31,147 nucleotides of DNA from Xanthobacteraceae bacterium (GTDB lineage: Bacteria > Pseudomonadota > Alphaproteobacteria > Rhizobiales > Xanthobacteraceae): assembly GCA_019746355.1 (NCBI GenBank), contig JAIESC010000251.1, positions 1-31,147 of the forward strand. Direction: 5' to 3'. The position numbers were made by a program, and so were the translations under genes. Below are positions 1 to 7,826 of this stretch, piece after piece. Below the pieces are notes generated by a model. The model was not told the DNA's origin. It worked only from the letters and a program-made list of their open reading frames with translations, and searched no databases. Within the stretch, counting starts at the first letter, position 1, and each line of letters begins with the position of its first letter.

Positions 1-76
1 GGAATTGGTAGACGCACCGTCTTCAGGTGGCGGCGCTCGCAAGGGCGTGGAGGTTCGAGTCCTCTTCTGGGCACCA
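1..76 (+). tRNA. tRNA-Leu (anticodon CAG), 3' part; 5' end outside the window
   Basis: The sequence reads as a type II tRNA from the D-loop onward. The anticodon stem is CCGTC/GGCGG (17-21 and 29-33) around loop TTCAGGT, giving anticodon CAG at 24-26, which decodes Leu CTG codons. A variable arm (about 34-50) follows, then the T-arm with TTCGAGT, the acceptor strand TCTGGGC (66-72), discriminator A73 and an encoded CCA at 74-76. About a dozen 5' bases (acceptor strand and start of the D arm) lie before the window. The gene is the integration target of the island: its 3' end is repeated at the right end, and the integrase lies just downstream in the same direction. Confidence 0.93.
54..76 (+). 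other. attL: tRNA-Leu 3' end, left boundary of the island
   Basis: TTCGAGTCCTCTTCTGG (54-70) recurs exactly at 31057-31073. The next bases are GCACCA here and CACCA at the right copy, so the copies differ by one G. Integration of P4-type integrases into tRNA 3' ends, leaving the tRNA intact, is established. Assigning left and right from the integrase position is an inference. Confidence 0.85.
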
Positions 77-241
77 TTTGTTCTTCTCAGAACATCCCAA
101 AAAGTCTATAAAGCCGCAGAAATCCAAGGAATTTGCCCCTTGGATGGTCCCGGAACGTGTCAGGAACATCCAGACATTCCGAGAACATCTGCGGGCCTTT
201 CGTGGGTTTCGGCGAAAACCACATCGAGGAAAGGCCCACAC

Positions 242-1462
242 GTGTCTTTGACCGACAACCAGCTCAGGGCGCTCAAGCCGAAGGACAAGCCGTACAAGGT
301 CGCGGACGAGCGCGGCCTGTATATCGAGGTCACCCCGAAAGGCGGCAAGCTCTGGCGATACCGGTATCGAATCGGGAAGATCGAGAAGAAGCTCTCGATC
401 GGCACCTATCCCGACATCAGCCTCAAGCAGGCGCGACATGCCGCCCTCGAGGCGCGCATGGCGGTCGCCAAGGGCGGCGACCCGGCGCTCGAGAAGCGCA
501 AGCAGAAGATCAGGGCCGAGTTCATCGCGGGCAACACCTTCGAGGAGGTGGCGAAGGAATACATCGAGCAGATGATGGTGCAGAACGGCAGGGCCGATGC
601 GACCGTCGTCAAGGCCAACTACTTCCTTGCCCAGCTGACGAGGGCGATCGGAAAGCGGCCCATCGAGCAGATCGAGCCGTTCGAGGTGCTCGCCCCGCTC
701 AAGCGCCTCGAAGCCAGGGGCAAGCACGAAACCGCCAAGAAATGCCGCTCGTTCGCCAGCCGCGTATTCCGTTTCGGCGTCGCGACCACGCGATGCACGT
801 CGGATCCGACCAGCCTGCTCAAGGGCGCGCTCGTCGCTCCCAGGCCCAAGCACTATGCCGCGATCCTCGATCCCGACGAATTGGGCGGGCTGCTCCGTGC
901 GATCGACGGCTACACCGGTTATCCAATCACAAAGTATGCGCTTCTCATCGCGCCGCACGTCTTCGTGCGGCCGGGCGAGCTGCGCCATGCCGAGTGGAAC
1001 GAGTTCGACCTCGACGAGGGCGTCTGGAAAATCCCCGAGGGCAAGATGAAGGCCCGGCGTGCGCATGCCGTGCCGCTGTCCCGCCAGGTGGTTGCCTACC
1101 TGAAAGAGCTGGGAGGGATGCTCGGTTCCGAGGGCTATGTGTTCCCGTCGGCTCGCTTGTCATCGCGCCCGATGAGCGAGAACACCCTCAACGCCGCCTT
1201 TCGCCGGATGGGCTATTCGAAGGAGGAGGTCACCGCTCACGGTTTGCGTGCGACGGCGTCGACCATGCTCAACGAATGCGGGCTGTGGAGCGCAGATGCC
1301 ATCGAGCGCGGCCTTGCGCACAACGACGGCAATGCGATCCGCGGGATCTATCATCGCGGCAAGCACTGGGAGGAGCGCGTCCGCATGGCCCAGTGGTGGA
1401 GCGATCATCTCGACGAGCTGCGCGCCGGCAAGACGGTCAAGAGGCGGCTGCATGCCGTCTGA
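242..1462 (+). CDS. int: Site-specific tyrosine recombinase (P4-type phage integrase)
   Basis: This enzyme would integrate and excise the island at the tRNA-Leu 3' end by tyrosine recombination. The 406-residue product has an N-terminal DUF4102-type arm-binding region (TDNQLRALKPKDKPYKVADERGLYIEV), a central SAM-like core-binding region, and a C-terminal catalytic domain. Catalytic residues visible are Arg243 in RPGEL, His333 and Arg336 in HGLR, His360 and Tyr370 in GIYHR, followed by the family-typical WWSDHLD tail. I chose the GTG at 242 because GAGGAAAGG (226-234) is a strong ribosome site and homology begins there; the frame is open back through the tRNA, but that part is not protein-like. 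The length is normal for the family and nothing suggests inactivation. It lies 166 bases from the tRNA, the usual layout for such islands. Confidence 0.95.
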   Translation: MSLTDNQLRALKPKDKPYKVADERGLYIEVTPKGGKLWRYRYRIGKIEKKLSIGTYPDISLKQARHAALEARMAVAKGGDPALEKRKQKIRAEFIAGNTFEEVAKEYIEQMMVQNGRADATVVKANYFLAQLTRAIGKRPIEQIEPFEVLAPLKRLEARGKHETAKKCRSFASRVFRFGVATTRCTSDPTSLLKGALVAPRPKHYAAILDPDELGGLLRAIDGYTGYPITKYALLIAPHVFVRPGELRHAEWNEFDLDEGVWKIPEGKMKARRAHAVPLSRQVVAYLKELGGMLGSEGYVFPSARLSSRPMSENTLNAAFRRMGYSKEEVTAHGLRATASTMLNECGLWSADAIERGLAHNDGNAIRGIYHRGKHWEERVRMAQWWSDHLDELRAGKTVKRRLHAV

Positions 1463-1648
1463 TTGCACAGGACCGGGGGCGCCCGACTTCTGCGATCATG
1501 AGTTCGGCGCCCCGCCGCCCAGCAATCGGGCGCCGCGTCTCGGCAGTCCGCCGCAAAATGTGAGCGAACGGCATCCGGTTCCGTCGAGTGATCGAACGCT
1601 CTCCCGGTATTCCGAAATCCCGGTTTCCTGCTGGCGCCGGACTTCAAC

Positions 1649-1719
1649 TATACGGATTGCGTATATTTCGTAGATATACGCCGTCTCGTATATTGCACGT
1701 TTATACGAAGTAGCGTATA
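1649..1719. promoter_or_regulatory. Three phased palindromes, probable HipB operators of hipBA
   Basis: Three inverted repeats of TATACG/CGTATA stand upstream of hipB: 1649-1665 (spacer 5), 1675-1692 (spacer 6) and 1702-1719 (spacer 6). Their centres are about 27 bases apart. Written as TATAC-N7/8-GTATA they closely resemble the E. coli HipB operator TATCC-N8-GGATA, which is established knowledge. Autorepression by HipB or HipBA is the obvious inference. The AT-rich stretch also gives likely -10 elements. GCGGAGGA at about 1727-1734 is the ribosome site for hipB. Confidence 0.8.
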
Positions 1720-1739
1720 CGAGTTCGCGGAGGACCCAG

Positions 1740-1991
1740 ATGGCTCAGATTGCTCGAACCCCCAGCCAACTCGGCGAGGCGCTCCGGCGCTATCGCACGC
1801 TCGCCGACTTGAGCCAATCGCAGCTCGCTGCCAAGGCGGGGCTCCGCCAGGCAACGATCTCGCAAATCGAGGGTGGTTCCGGTGCGACCAGGGTCGAGAC
1901 GATCTGCGCCGTGCTGACGGCGCTCGACCTCGAACTGACGGTTGCGCCTCGCTCGAAGAGCAGCCCGAAGGACATTGAGGACATCTTCTGA
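1740..1991 (+). CDS. hipB: HipB-type antitoxin, Xre-family HTH repressor
   Basis: The 83-residue protein is almost entirely a Cro/C1-type helix-turn-helix. It has SQLGEALRRYRTLADLSQSQLAAKAGLRQATISQIEGG, with the recognition helix around residues 34-45, then a short helix pair and a polar tail ending in IEDIF. HipB dimers bind operator DNA and neutralise the HipA kinase. The ATG lies just after a good ribosome site in the GCGGAGGA stretch. Its stop overlaps the hipA start (TGATG), so translation is probably coupled. Three matching palindromes sit directly upstream. Size and context are typical of the family. Confidence 0.9.
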   Translation: MAQIARTPSQLGEALRRYRTLADLSQSQLAAKAGLRQATISQIEGGSGATRVETICAVLTALDLELTVAPRSKSSPKDIEDIF

Positions 1992-3316
1992 TGCCGCGCA
2001 AGCCGGCGCGCGCGCCTCTCAATGTCTTCCTCAACAACCGCCACGTCGGTCGTCTGACGCGCCAGGCGAGCGGCGCGATCGACTTCGTCTACGATCCGAG
2101 CTGGCTCGGTTGGGAACACGCGATCCCGGTATCGCTGTCGCTGCCGCTGCGGGAGACGCGTTACCTTGGCGACCGGGTCACCGCGGTATTCGAGAATCTC
2201 CTGCCGGATTCCAGCACGATCCGCACGCGCCTCGCCGAACGCGTCGCCGCGCAGGGCACCGATGCCTTCAGCCTGCTCAGCGAGATCGGCCGCGACTGCG
2301 TCGGCGCGCTGCAATTCATGGCGGCCGACGATCTTCCGCCGCCCACCACCGGGATCGACGGGATCCCGGTGAGTGAGGACGACATCGCCGCCCTTGTCGC
2401 CAATCTTGCACGCGCGCCGCTCGGTCTCGACCGCGATGATGACTTCCGCATCTCCGTCGCGGGCGCGCAGGAAAAAACCGCACTGCTTCGCCATGACGGA
2501 AAATGGCTGAAGCCGACCGGCACGACGCCGACCACGCACATCCTCAAACCGCAGATTGGCGAACTGCCCAACGGGATCGACCTCTCGAACAGCGTCGAGA
2601 ACGAGTACTACTGCCTCAAGCTCATGCTGGCGTTTGGGCTCGCGGCGAACGACGCCGAGATCGCCAACTTCGGCGCGACCAGGGTTCTCGTCGTTACCCG
2701 CTTCGACCGGCGCTGGGCCCGGGACGGCAGGTTGCTGAGGCTACCGCAGGAGGATGCTTGCCAGGCGCTTTCGGTTGCGCCGACCAACAAGTACGAGAAC
2801 GAAGGTGGCCCTGGTATCGTCCAGATCGCCTCGCTCCTTGCTGGAAGCGATGATCCGTCCGGCGACCGACTGGCCTTCTTCAAGTCGCAGCTCCTGTTCT
2901 GGCTGATCGGAGCGACCGACGGCCATGCGAAGAATTTCAGCGTCTTTCTCGCGCCGGGCGGCCGGTTCCGCCTGACGCCCTTTTACGATGTGCTGGCCGC
3001 CCAGCCGAGCCTCGACGCTCATCAGATTCGCCGCAATCAGTTCAAGCTGGCGATGGCGGTGGGCAATTCCCGCAAGTACCGGATCTTCGACATCCACGGG
3101 CGGCACTTCGTGGAGACCGGACGCGCCGCGGGGCTTTCGCTTCAACTCATCGGCCAGGCCGTCGACGAAGTCCGTCAGGCATTCGAACCGGCGTTTTCGG
3201 CTGTCGAGCGAGAGCTGCCGGCGCACTTCCCGGAAGCCATTCACGCGGGCGTCACGGCAGGGGCGCGAGCGCGATTGCGCCTGCTGGACACGGCGGACGC
3301 AGAACTCTGCCGATGA
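1991..3316 (+). CDS. hipA: HipA toxin, Ser/Thr kinase
   Basis: HipA-family kinases phosphorylate aminoacyl-tRNA synthetases (GltX in E. coli), causing growth arrest. The 441-residue product has the N-terminal couple_hipA region (LNVFLNNRHVGRL ... FENLLPDS) and the HipA C-terminal kinase domain. Visible conserved elements are the nucleotide-binding QEKTAL segment, HILKP, ENEYYCLKL, RFDR, QEDACQALS, the catalytic segment ATDGHAKNFS with Asp310, and the metal-binding LTPFYDVL. The length matches E. coli HipA (440 residues). It overlaps hipB by one base. All key residues appear intact, so the toxin should be active; the actual target cannot be read from the sequence. Confidence 0.95.
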   Translation: MPRKPARAPLNVFLNNRHVGRLTRQASGAIDFVYDPSWLGWEHAIPVSLSLPLRETRYLGDRVTAVFENLLPDSSTIRTRLAERVAAQGTDAFSLLSEIGRDCVGALQFMAADDLPPPTTGIDGIPVSEDDIAALVANLARAPLGLDRDDDFRISVAGAQEKTALLRHDGKWLKPTGTTPTTHILKPQIGELPNGIDLSNSVENEYYCLKLMLAFGLAANDAEIANFGATRVLVVTRFDRRWARDGRLLRLPQEDACQALSVAPTNKYENEGGPGIVQIASLLAGSDDPSGDRLAFFKSQLLFWLIGATDGHAKNFSVFLAPGGRFRLTPFYDVLAAQPSLDAHQIRRNQFKLAMAVGNSRKYRIFDIHGRHFVETGRAAGLSLQLIGQAVDEVRQAFEPAFSAVERELPAHFPEAIHAGVTAGARARLRLLDTADAELCR

Positions 3317-3511
3317 TGAAAGCCAGTCGCCTGAAGCGAGAATCCTTGAACATTCGACCCGGCGGCCATTTCTGAAAGTGGCCTTGGCCTAGAGCGGGGC
3401 CCATTGTCGCTGATTGGCCGACAACTGACGGTCTGCATCGGAGCTCCGCGCGGCAAAAAGCTGCTCCTGCACGAGGCCATAACGCGACGGCCCCGCTGAG
3501 ACTGGTTGTTC

Positions 3512-4618
3512 CTACGTAAACTCGACCGCACCGGCTTCGGGCAACAGCGCTTGAAATTCCGTTACGCTAGAAATCCTTGCGAACCCGCTAGGTGTGGCGA
3601 GCAAGAGGCTGTTCTCTCCGTAGATGGATTGAGAGCCCGCGCGCGACAACTCATACTGATCGACTTCATCCAGTATCTGCGTCAGTTTCTGCTCATCTCC
3701 GAGCACAACTAAAGGAACATCGAAGCCGAGCAGCTGAATTTCCTCAAGCAGGGATGTGGCTTCGTCGCCTGCACCAGATGCGAACGCGGCAAAGACTCGT
3801 CCGCCGAGGTATGCGTTGATCCTCTCCTGGCGTTCGTACGCTGGATTTGTTTGGGCGCCGGGTGATTTGGTCGATATCGAGAACTGACCATTCTCCCCGA
3901 GTTCGACGGTGTATTCCATCGGCGGGTTCGCGCTGAACCTCCCAATGATCTTGCGTGCAGGCCGGAAAGTCTCCCGAGCCTCACGCAGGTTCACGTCAAG
4001 CAGATCGAAAAAGGCCAACCCGATCGACAGCGCGCGTTCAAGCTCATCATACGGAACGACAATTACTTGCCCGCCATTTCGCCGCCTGAGCCTCAGCCCG
4101 TCGTTAGCTATGATGTAGTCGGCATGGAACATCCCGTTCCTGATGTCGTCCCGGAACGCGGTCTCCAGCAAGGACGCGAGTTTCGGCATTCCGATATCGA
4201 TTGCAGTCTGTGCGAGCCGCCGAAACATGGCATTGGAGTTCGGGCCGATGACTCGCTTCGGAGACTGGCGGACCCTTACTAAATCTCTGAATGGCCACAG
4301 GCTGTACGGCTTGTTCTGCACAACGCCCATGAGGTTGGAGATAGATTCGTAAACGCCGCCTGCCTCGGCCAGTTGGGCGTACAGGCACAGGACCTGGCGA
4401 AACTCGGGCACCGTAAGCGGCGCCCCCTTTGTGGCCAGTGCTTTCAGTTCTGCATTTACCTCATAGGCCGTGATCGTGGTTGACCAGCCAGGACCCTGCA
4501 TTCCTCGGAATTCGCCGAACAATGCGCCCGCCATGTCGAGTTCGCTTATCGCTCGCGCCCACTCGATCAGGTACGTAAACTGCGCATTCAGGTCATTAGC
4601 ATAGTCGGGTACTTTCAT
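3512..4618 (-). CDS. Unrecognised protein with a HEPN-like RNxxxH motif
   Basis: I do not recognise a named family. The 368-residue product has a helical N-terminal half, then an RNGMFH segment (Arg160-His165) in the context AFRDDIRNGMFHADYI. That fits the Rx4-6H signature of HEPN domains, many of which are RNases or tRNA/RNA-binding toxins. After it comes a PYDELERALSIGLAFFDLLD helix and a less conserved C-terminus. No signal peptide or membrane segment is visible. Two sampled 60-base blocks are 53 % GC, well below the neighbours, suggesting separate acquisition. It is transcribed toward hipA and is divergent from the HNH-CHAT-HEAT-nuclease series. It could be a toxin or a sensor of that cassette, or an unrelated gene. 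The start (4618) lacks a clear ribosome site but overlaps a short upstream ORF as ATGA. Confidence 0.75.
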   Translation of the reverse strand: MKVPDYANDLNAQFTYLIEWARAISELDMAGALFGEFRGMQGPGWSTTITAYEVNAELKALATKGAPLTVPEFRQVLCLYAQLAEAGGVYESISNLMGVVQNKPYSLWPFRDLVRVRQSPKRVIGPNSNAMFRRLAQTAIDIGMPKLASLLETAFRDDIRNGMFHADYIIANDGLRLRRRNGGQVIVVPYDELERALSIGLAFFDLLDVNLREARETFRPARKIIGRFSANPPMEYTVELGENGQFSISTKSPGAQTNPAYERQERINAYLGGRVFAAFASGAGDEATSLLEEIQLLGFDVPLVVLGDEQKLTQILDEVDQYELSRAGSQSIYGENSLLLATPSGFARISSVTEFQALLPEAGAVEFT

Positions 4619-4698
4619 GGGCGTCCGCTCAGTTGGTGCGGCTGGCTCTTGCCTATGCGGACATCGCCGACTGCCGAGATCAGTTCGGTTTTGCTCAT
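4615..4698 (-). CDS. Possible 27-residue leader peptide
   Basis: A short ORF (MSKTELISAVGDVRIGKSQP...) ends in a TGA that overlaps the ATG of the 368-residue gene as ATGA, the usual geometry of translational coupling. The main gene has no obvious ribosome site of its own, which makes a coupled leader plausible. The ribosome site of this ORF is itself weak, and it has no recognisable domain. It may equally be chance. Confidence 0.2.
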   Translation of the reverse strand: MSKTELISAVGDVRIGKSQPHQLSGRP

Positions 4699-4976
4699 GC
4701 TGCCTGTTTCTGAGGCCTCAGCGATTAACTCGCAACAGTGGCACGCAATGGAGCGGGGACATGGCGGATTTGGGGAACGTAGCACCGATATTCGTGAGGC
4801 GGAGCTTCGTGCGGGCACTTCGGAAACAGCAGTTGAGTGGATAAGGCGGTCTGCCTTTGAACAAGCAGGCGAAATTGCTGACGATTGATGGCGCCTCTAT
4901 CGAGGCAACGGTATGCCCAAGAACAAGGTTAAGCTTGGCGGGAAACTAGCCGACAGGATTTCGCGAGTGTGTGGGC
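4699..4976. other. Gene-poor divergent intergenic region
   Basis: No convincing gene is seen between the minus-strand RNxxxH gene and the HNH gene. Open frames here have no protein-like features. The region should contain divergent promoters. A short ORF from ATG 4913 (MPKNKVKLGGKLADRISRV...) is out of frame with the HNH gene and quickly degenerates; it might be a decayed gene start. I see no clear hairpins. Confidence 0.4.
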
Positions 4977-5687
4977 ATGAGCAAGAGGTTCAAAGGGAAA
5001 ACCTGCGTCTACTGCACTGGGGAGGGCATCTCCCAGACCGCCGATCATGTAATTGCGCGCGAGTTCCTACAGGTCGCACATCGCGGTGATCTACCCAAGG
5101 TGCCGGCATGCGAGCCGTGCAACCACGCCAAGTCGAGACTAGAGCATTACCTGCTCGCGGTCCTTCCGTTCGGGAGTCGCCACCCTACCGCGTCGTCGAT
5201 GCTAGAGGCTGAGGTGCCGCGCCGGCTTGCCGGTAATCGCAGCCTGCATCGCGAACTTGCCGCCAACCAACAAAATGCTTGGCTCACTGAAAACGGCGTC
5301 ACCCAGCGCACGATTACGATCCCCTTCGAGGGCGAGAGACTCGATGCGCTATTTGCTCTGGTGACGCGAGGCCTCACTGCCCATCACTTCGGTGTAGTGA
5401 TACCGAACGACTACTACGTCGGAGCGGGTACACTGGCGAGCGCGGCCGAACCCTTCATGATGTCGCTGTTGGCGATGAATGCGCGGGCGAAGGTCTCACG
5501 ATCGATCGGAAATGGCTTGATCAGCTACGAGGGAGCGCAGGGGACCGACGATCCCAACCTCACCGTCTGGCGCTACCGCATCTATGGCGGTATCCGGCTG
5601 TCCGACGCAGACAGTCCCGGGGAAATGCCGGACACGATCTGGGCCAGTTCGTCGCGCTTGCGCTCGCAATCCGTATTCAGTGTCTGA
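4977..5687 (+). CDS. HNH endonuclease family protein
   Basis: The protein (about 236 residues) starts with a zinc-ribbon HNH module: CVYC (first Cys pair), then DHVIAREF carrying the first catalytic His, then CEPCNHAKSRLEHYL with the second Cys pair, Asn and His. HNH modules cut DNA with a single metal ion. The remaining ~180 residues are alpha/beta and unassigned (ITIPFEGERLDALFALVTRGLTAHHFGV), and might be a recognition or regulatory domain. Start: ATG 4977 was chosen for its MSKRFKGKTC beginning; GTG 4971 in frame is also possible, and neither has a strong ribosome site. The 3' end is followed by an overlapping small ORF and then the CHAT protease gene, so it may be the first gene of that operon. 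Alternatives are a restriction-type nuclease or a homing-like enzyme. Confidence 0.75.
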   Translation: MSKRFKGKTCVYCTGEGISQTADHVIAREFLQVAHRGDLPKVPACEPCNHAKSRLEHYLLAVLPFGSRHPTASSMLEAEVPRRLAGNRSLHRELAANQQNAWLTENGVTQRTITIPFEGERLDALFALVTRGLTAHHFGVVIPNDYYVGAGTLASAAEPFMMSLLAMNARAKVSRSIGNGLISYEGAQGTDDPNLTVWRYRIYGGIRLSDADSPGEMPDTIWASSSRLRSQSVFSV

Positions 5688-5805
5688 CGAAGCGCGGACC
5701 GCGGACAAGTTGTCGCAGGCCATGCACCTCCCAATGATCGTCGCTGATGTTCCCGACCTTCTGGACGAGGTGGCGGAGACGTTGATACTGGACAGATGCC
5801 GGTGA
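5680..5805 (+). CDS. Small overlapping ORF linking the HNH and CHAT genes
   Basis: A 41-codon frame starts at GTG 5680, inside the end of the HNH gene (stop at 5685-5687). It ends at TGA 5803-5805, ten bases inside the CHAT gene, which begins at 5796. The product (starting VSDEARTADKLSQAM, then an acidic helix LLDEVAETLIL) is amphipathic and protein-like. The CHAT gene has no strong ribosome site of its own, so coupled translation through this ORF would explain its start. No family is recognised. It could be chance. Confidence 0.35.
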   Translation: MSDEARTADKLSQAMHLPMIVADVPDLLDEVAETLILDRCR

Positions 5806-7619
5806 AGTGTCCTGCCTTGTCGACCAACGCGATCGTCTCGGACGACCCGAAACTGGCAGCCGCGCTCAGCAGCGCGTTGGCCTGCCGCGATTTCTATCTG
5901 CCGGTGCTCGACGGGCCGCGGCTCACGCGTCCCGACCACGCCTCGGAGGTCGTTCGTCGTGTAGCAGCACTCGCCCATGCGGGCACGAATACGACGCTTC
6001 TCGCTGGGATTTCGGCGGAGGCCCGGGATGCGCTGACAGACAAGCTGCCGAAAAACCACGCCAAAGTGGTCGGGTTCGACGACGTGGCGGCTCTGTCACT
6101 GGACCCGAAGCGCGCGGAGCGTCCCCGCCTCGTCTGGGGCCGGGATCGCATCGGCATCGGGCTGCTTACTGCGCTATACTCTGGCCAGCTCATCGAGTTT
6201 GCGGACGAGGAGTCGCCGCGTGATGCGGTGGCTTCGAAGTCTGGCCATTTGGTGATTTGCGAGGCGCACGAGCCCCTTTCGGAGGTCATCGCGGCAAACT
6301 ACGCCTATTCGCTGAACGCCGGTCTCCATATCTTCGACGAGGCTGACGAGGTCGAAAGCAAGGGGCTGCTGGAAGCTTTTTACAGTATCGACGCGCCGGG
6401 GGTGGACGCGGCGGCGGAGCGCGTGCGCCTGTCGGCGAGGATGCGCGAGCTGGTCGGCGCGGTGGACCTCCCGCCGAACGGGTCGCTCACTTTCATTGTG
6501 CGGCAACTTCCGATCGGCGTTGCCTTTCCCGAACTGCCGGGCACGCACCTGTTCACCTATCCCGATCTCGGCAGAGCGATCATCGACGGACTCGCGGCAG
6601 AGCAGCCGGGAACGCGCGGCACCAATGTCGCCGTGCTGGTCAATCCGCAGAAGGTCGCCGCGCCGGAGATCGAAGCGGCGGCCAAACTCCTTCCTGAGCG
6701 TAAGATCTTCGTCCGGGGCTATGAAGGAGGCGGAGCAAATGTGCGGGCGGTCAGCGAGATGGTCGATCTGTTTCCCTACGACCTCCTGCTGTTCGCGACC
6801 CATTGTGGCGATGCGCCAGGCTATCGGTGGACCTACGAATATCAGGATAGCGAGGGCATCAACCGCAAGCTGGTAGTCGATGTCGCAATCGGTGTCGGGC
6901 AGACTGATGACGAAGATCTGCTGCGGGTTATGCGGTACAACCGCTTCCACTCGCTCGACGGCGTCGACTGGAACGATCCCGTCGCGAAAGCTGACCTGTA
7001 CGTCGGAAGCGCGATCCGCGATTGGGCCAACCGGGTCCGAGACAAGTCGTTCGAGCCCGTTCACAGGGAACATCTCAATCGCGTCTTGGGATCGGCGGTA
7101 CTGGCGATGGCGGACAACAATTACCTGCCGATGCCGAGGGCGCTTGCCTGCGAGGGTTCACCGATCATCTTCAATAATGCCTGCGTCTCATGGCACGAGC
7201 TGGCTGGCCGGTTCATGTTCACCGGCGCGCGGGCCTACGTAGGAACGCTCTATTCGGTGAGCGATATTGAAGCCGAAGCAGTCGCAGTGGCGCTGCTCGG
7301 CAAGCATTTCGGGAAGATGCTCCCCCATGCGCTGTGGGCGGCGCAGAACGGCGTTTACGGCGCGGGAAGCGACCGGCGCCCCTACGTCGTGTCCGGCGTC
7401 TACCCGCAGCGGCTGCGATCGACGCGCGAGGACGTACCGGGCCACATTATCTCAAAGCTGTGGAACGGCCTGCGCTACTGGAAAAAGCGTGCGACGCAGG
7501 TCGGCGAGGACGAACCTGACCGCAAGAAGGACCTCGACGAAATCGCCAATTATTATGCGCGGGAATTCCCCGCGTTTCGGGAGCGATGGTTCAGGCGTCC
7601 CGCGGAACGAGCTCGATAG
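5796..7619 (+). CDS. CHAT-domain (caspase-like, clan CD) protease
   Basis: This 607-residue protein looks like a CHAT/caspase-HetF peptidase. The C-terminal half has the expected beta strand then His: YDLLLFATHCGD with His336, and later PIIFNNAC with the nucleophile Cys463. It is followed by the family-typical helix and strand LAGRFMFTGARAYVGTLYSVSDIEAEAVAVALL, which closely matches the GARAVVGTLWPV-type ending of CHAT domains. The 127-residue His-Cys spacing is longer than usual and implies an insertion (about 345-440). The N-terminal ~280 residues are unassigned alpha/beta. Such proteases act as effectors in bacterial immunity, for example with gasdermins or in TPR-CHAT/type III-E CRISPR. 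Here the neighbours are an HNH nuclease upstream and a HEAT-like protein plus a PD-(D/E)XK nuclease downstream. The substrate is unknown; the HEAT-like protein or the nuclease are natural candidates. Confidence 0.8.
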   Translation: MPVKCPALSTNAIVSDDPKLAAALSSALACRDFYLPVLDGPRLTRPDHASEVVRRVAALAHAGTNTTLLAGISAEARDALTDKLPKNHAKVVGFDDVAALSLDPKRAERPRLVWGRDRIGIGLLTALYSGQLIEFADEESPRDAVASKSGHLVICEAHEPLSEVIAANYAYSLNAGLHIFDEADEVESKGLLEAFYSIDAPGVDAAAERVRLSARMRELVGAVDLPPNGSLTFIVRQLPIGVAFPELPGTHLFTYPDLGRAIIDGLAAEQPGTRGTNVAVLVNPQKVAAPEIEAAAKLLPERKIFVRGYEGGGANVRAVSEMVDLFPYDLLLFATHCGDAPGYRWTYEYQDSEGINRKLVVDVAIGVGQTDDEDLLRVMRYNRFHSLDGVDWNDPVAKADLYVGSAIRDWANRVRDKSFEPVHREHLNRVLGSAVLAMADNNYLPMPRALACEGSPIIFNNACVSWHELAGRFMFTGARAYVGTLYSVSDIEAEAVAVALLGKHFGKMLPHALWAAQNGVYGAGSDRRPYVVSGVYPQRLRSTREDVPGHIISKLWNGLRYWKKRATQVGEDEPDRKKDLDEIANYYAREFPAFRERWFRRPAERAR

Positions 7620-7826
7620 AAGACTAGACCCAAATAATTGAGCGACAATTTTCGAGATCGCCGACTTCGTTGCGGAATGTCTATTTTGCGCGCCCCACTG
7701 AACGTCGCCATCTGGCCGCTACCGGTCCTGCAGCTTTCAGGTATGGATTGACCCGTTTGCGACAGCCCGGAGCTGCCACCAGTAAATCACCTTGCGCAGC
7801 GGCCGTGACGTGCCGAGATTGCTAGC

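Noticed and set aside
5..241. N-terminal extension of the integrase frame through the tRNA gene
   Set aside because: It passes through the tRNA and is not protein-like; the strong ribosome site and homology support GTG 242.
3364..3383. Hairpin GGCCA...TGGCC after hipA as a terminator
   Set aside because: The stem has a bulge and no T-run follows.
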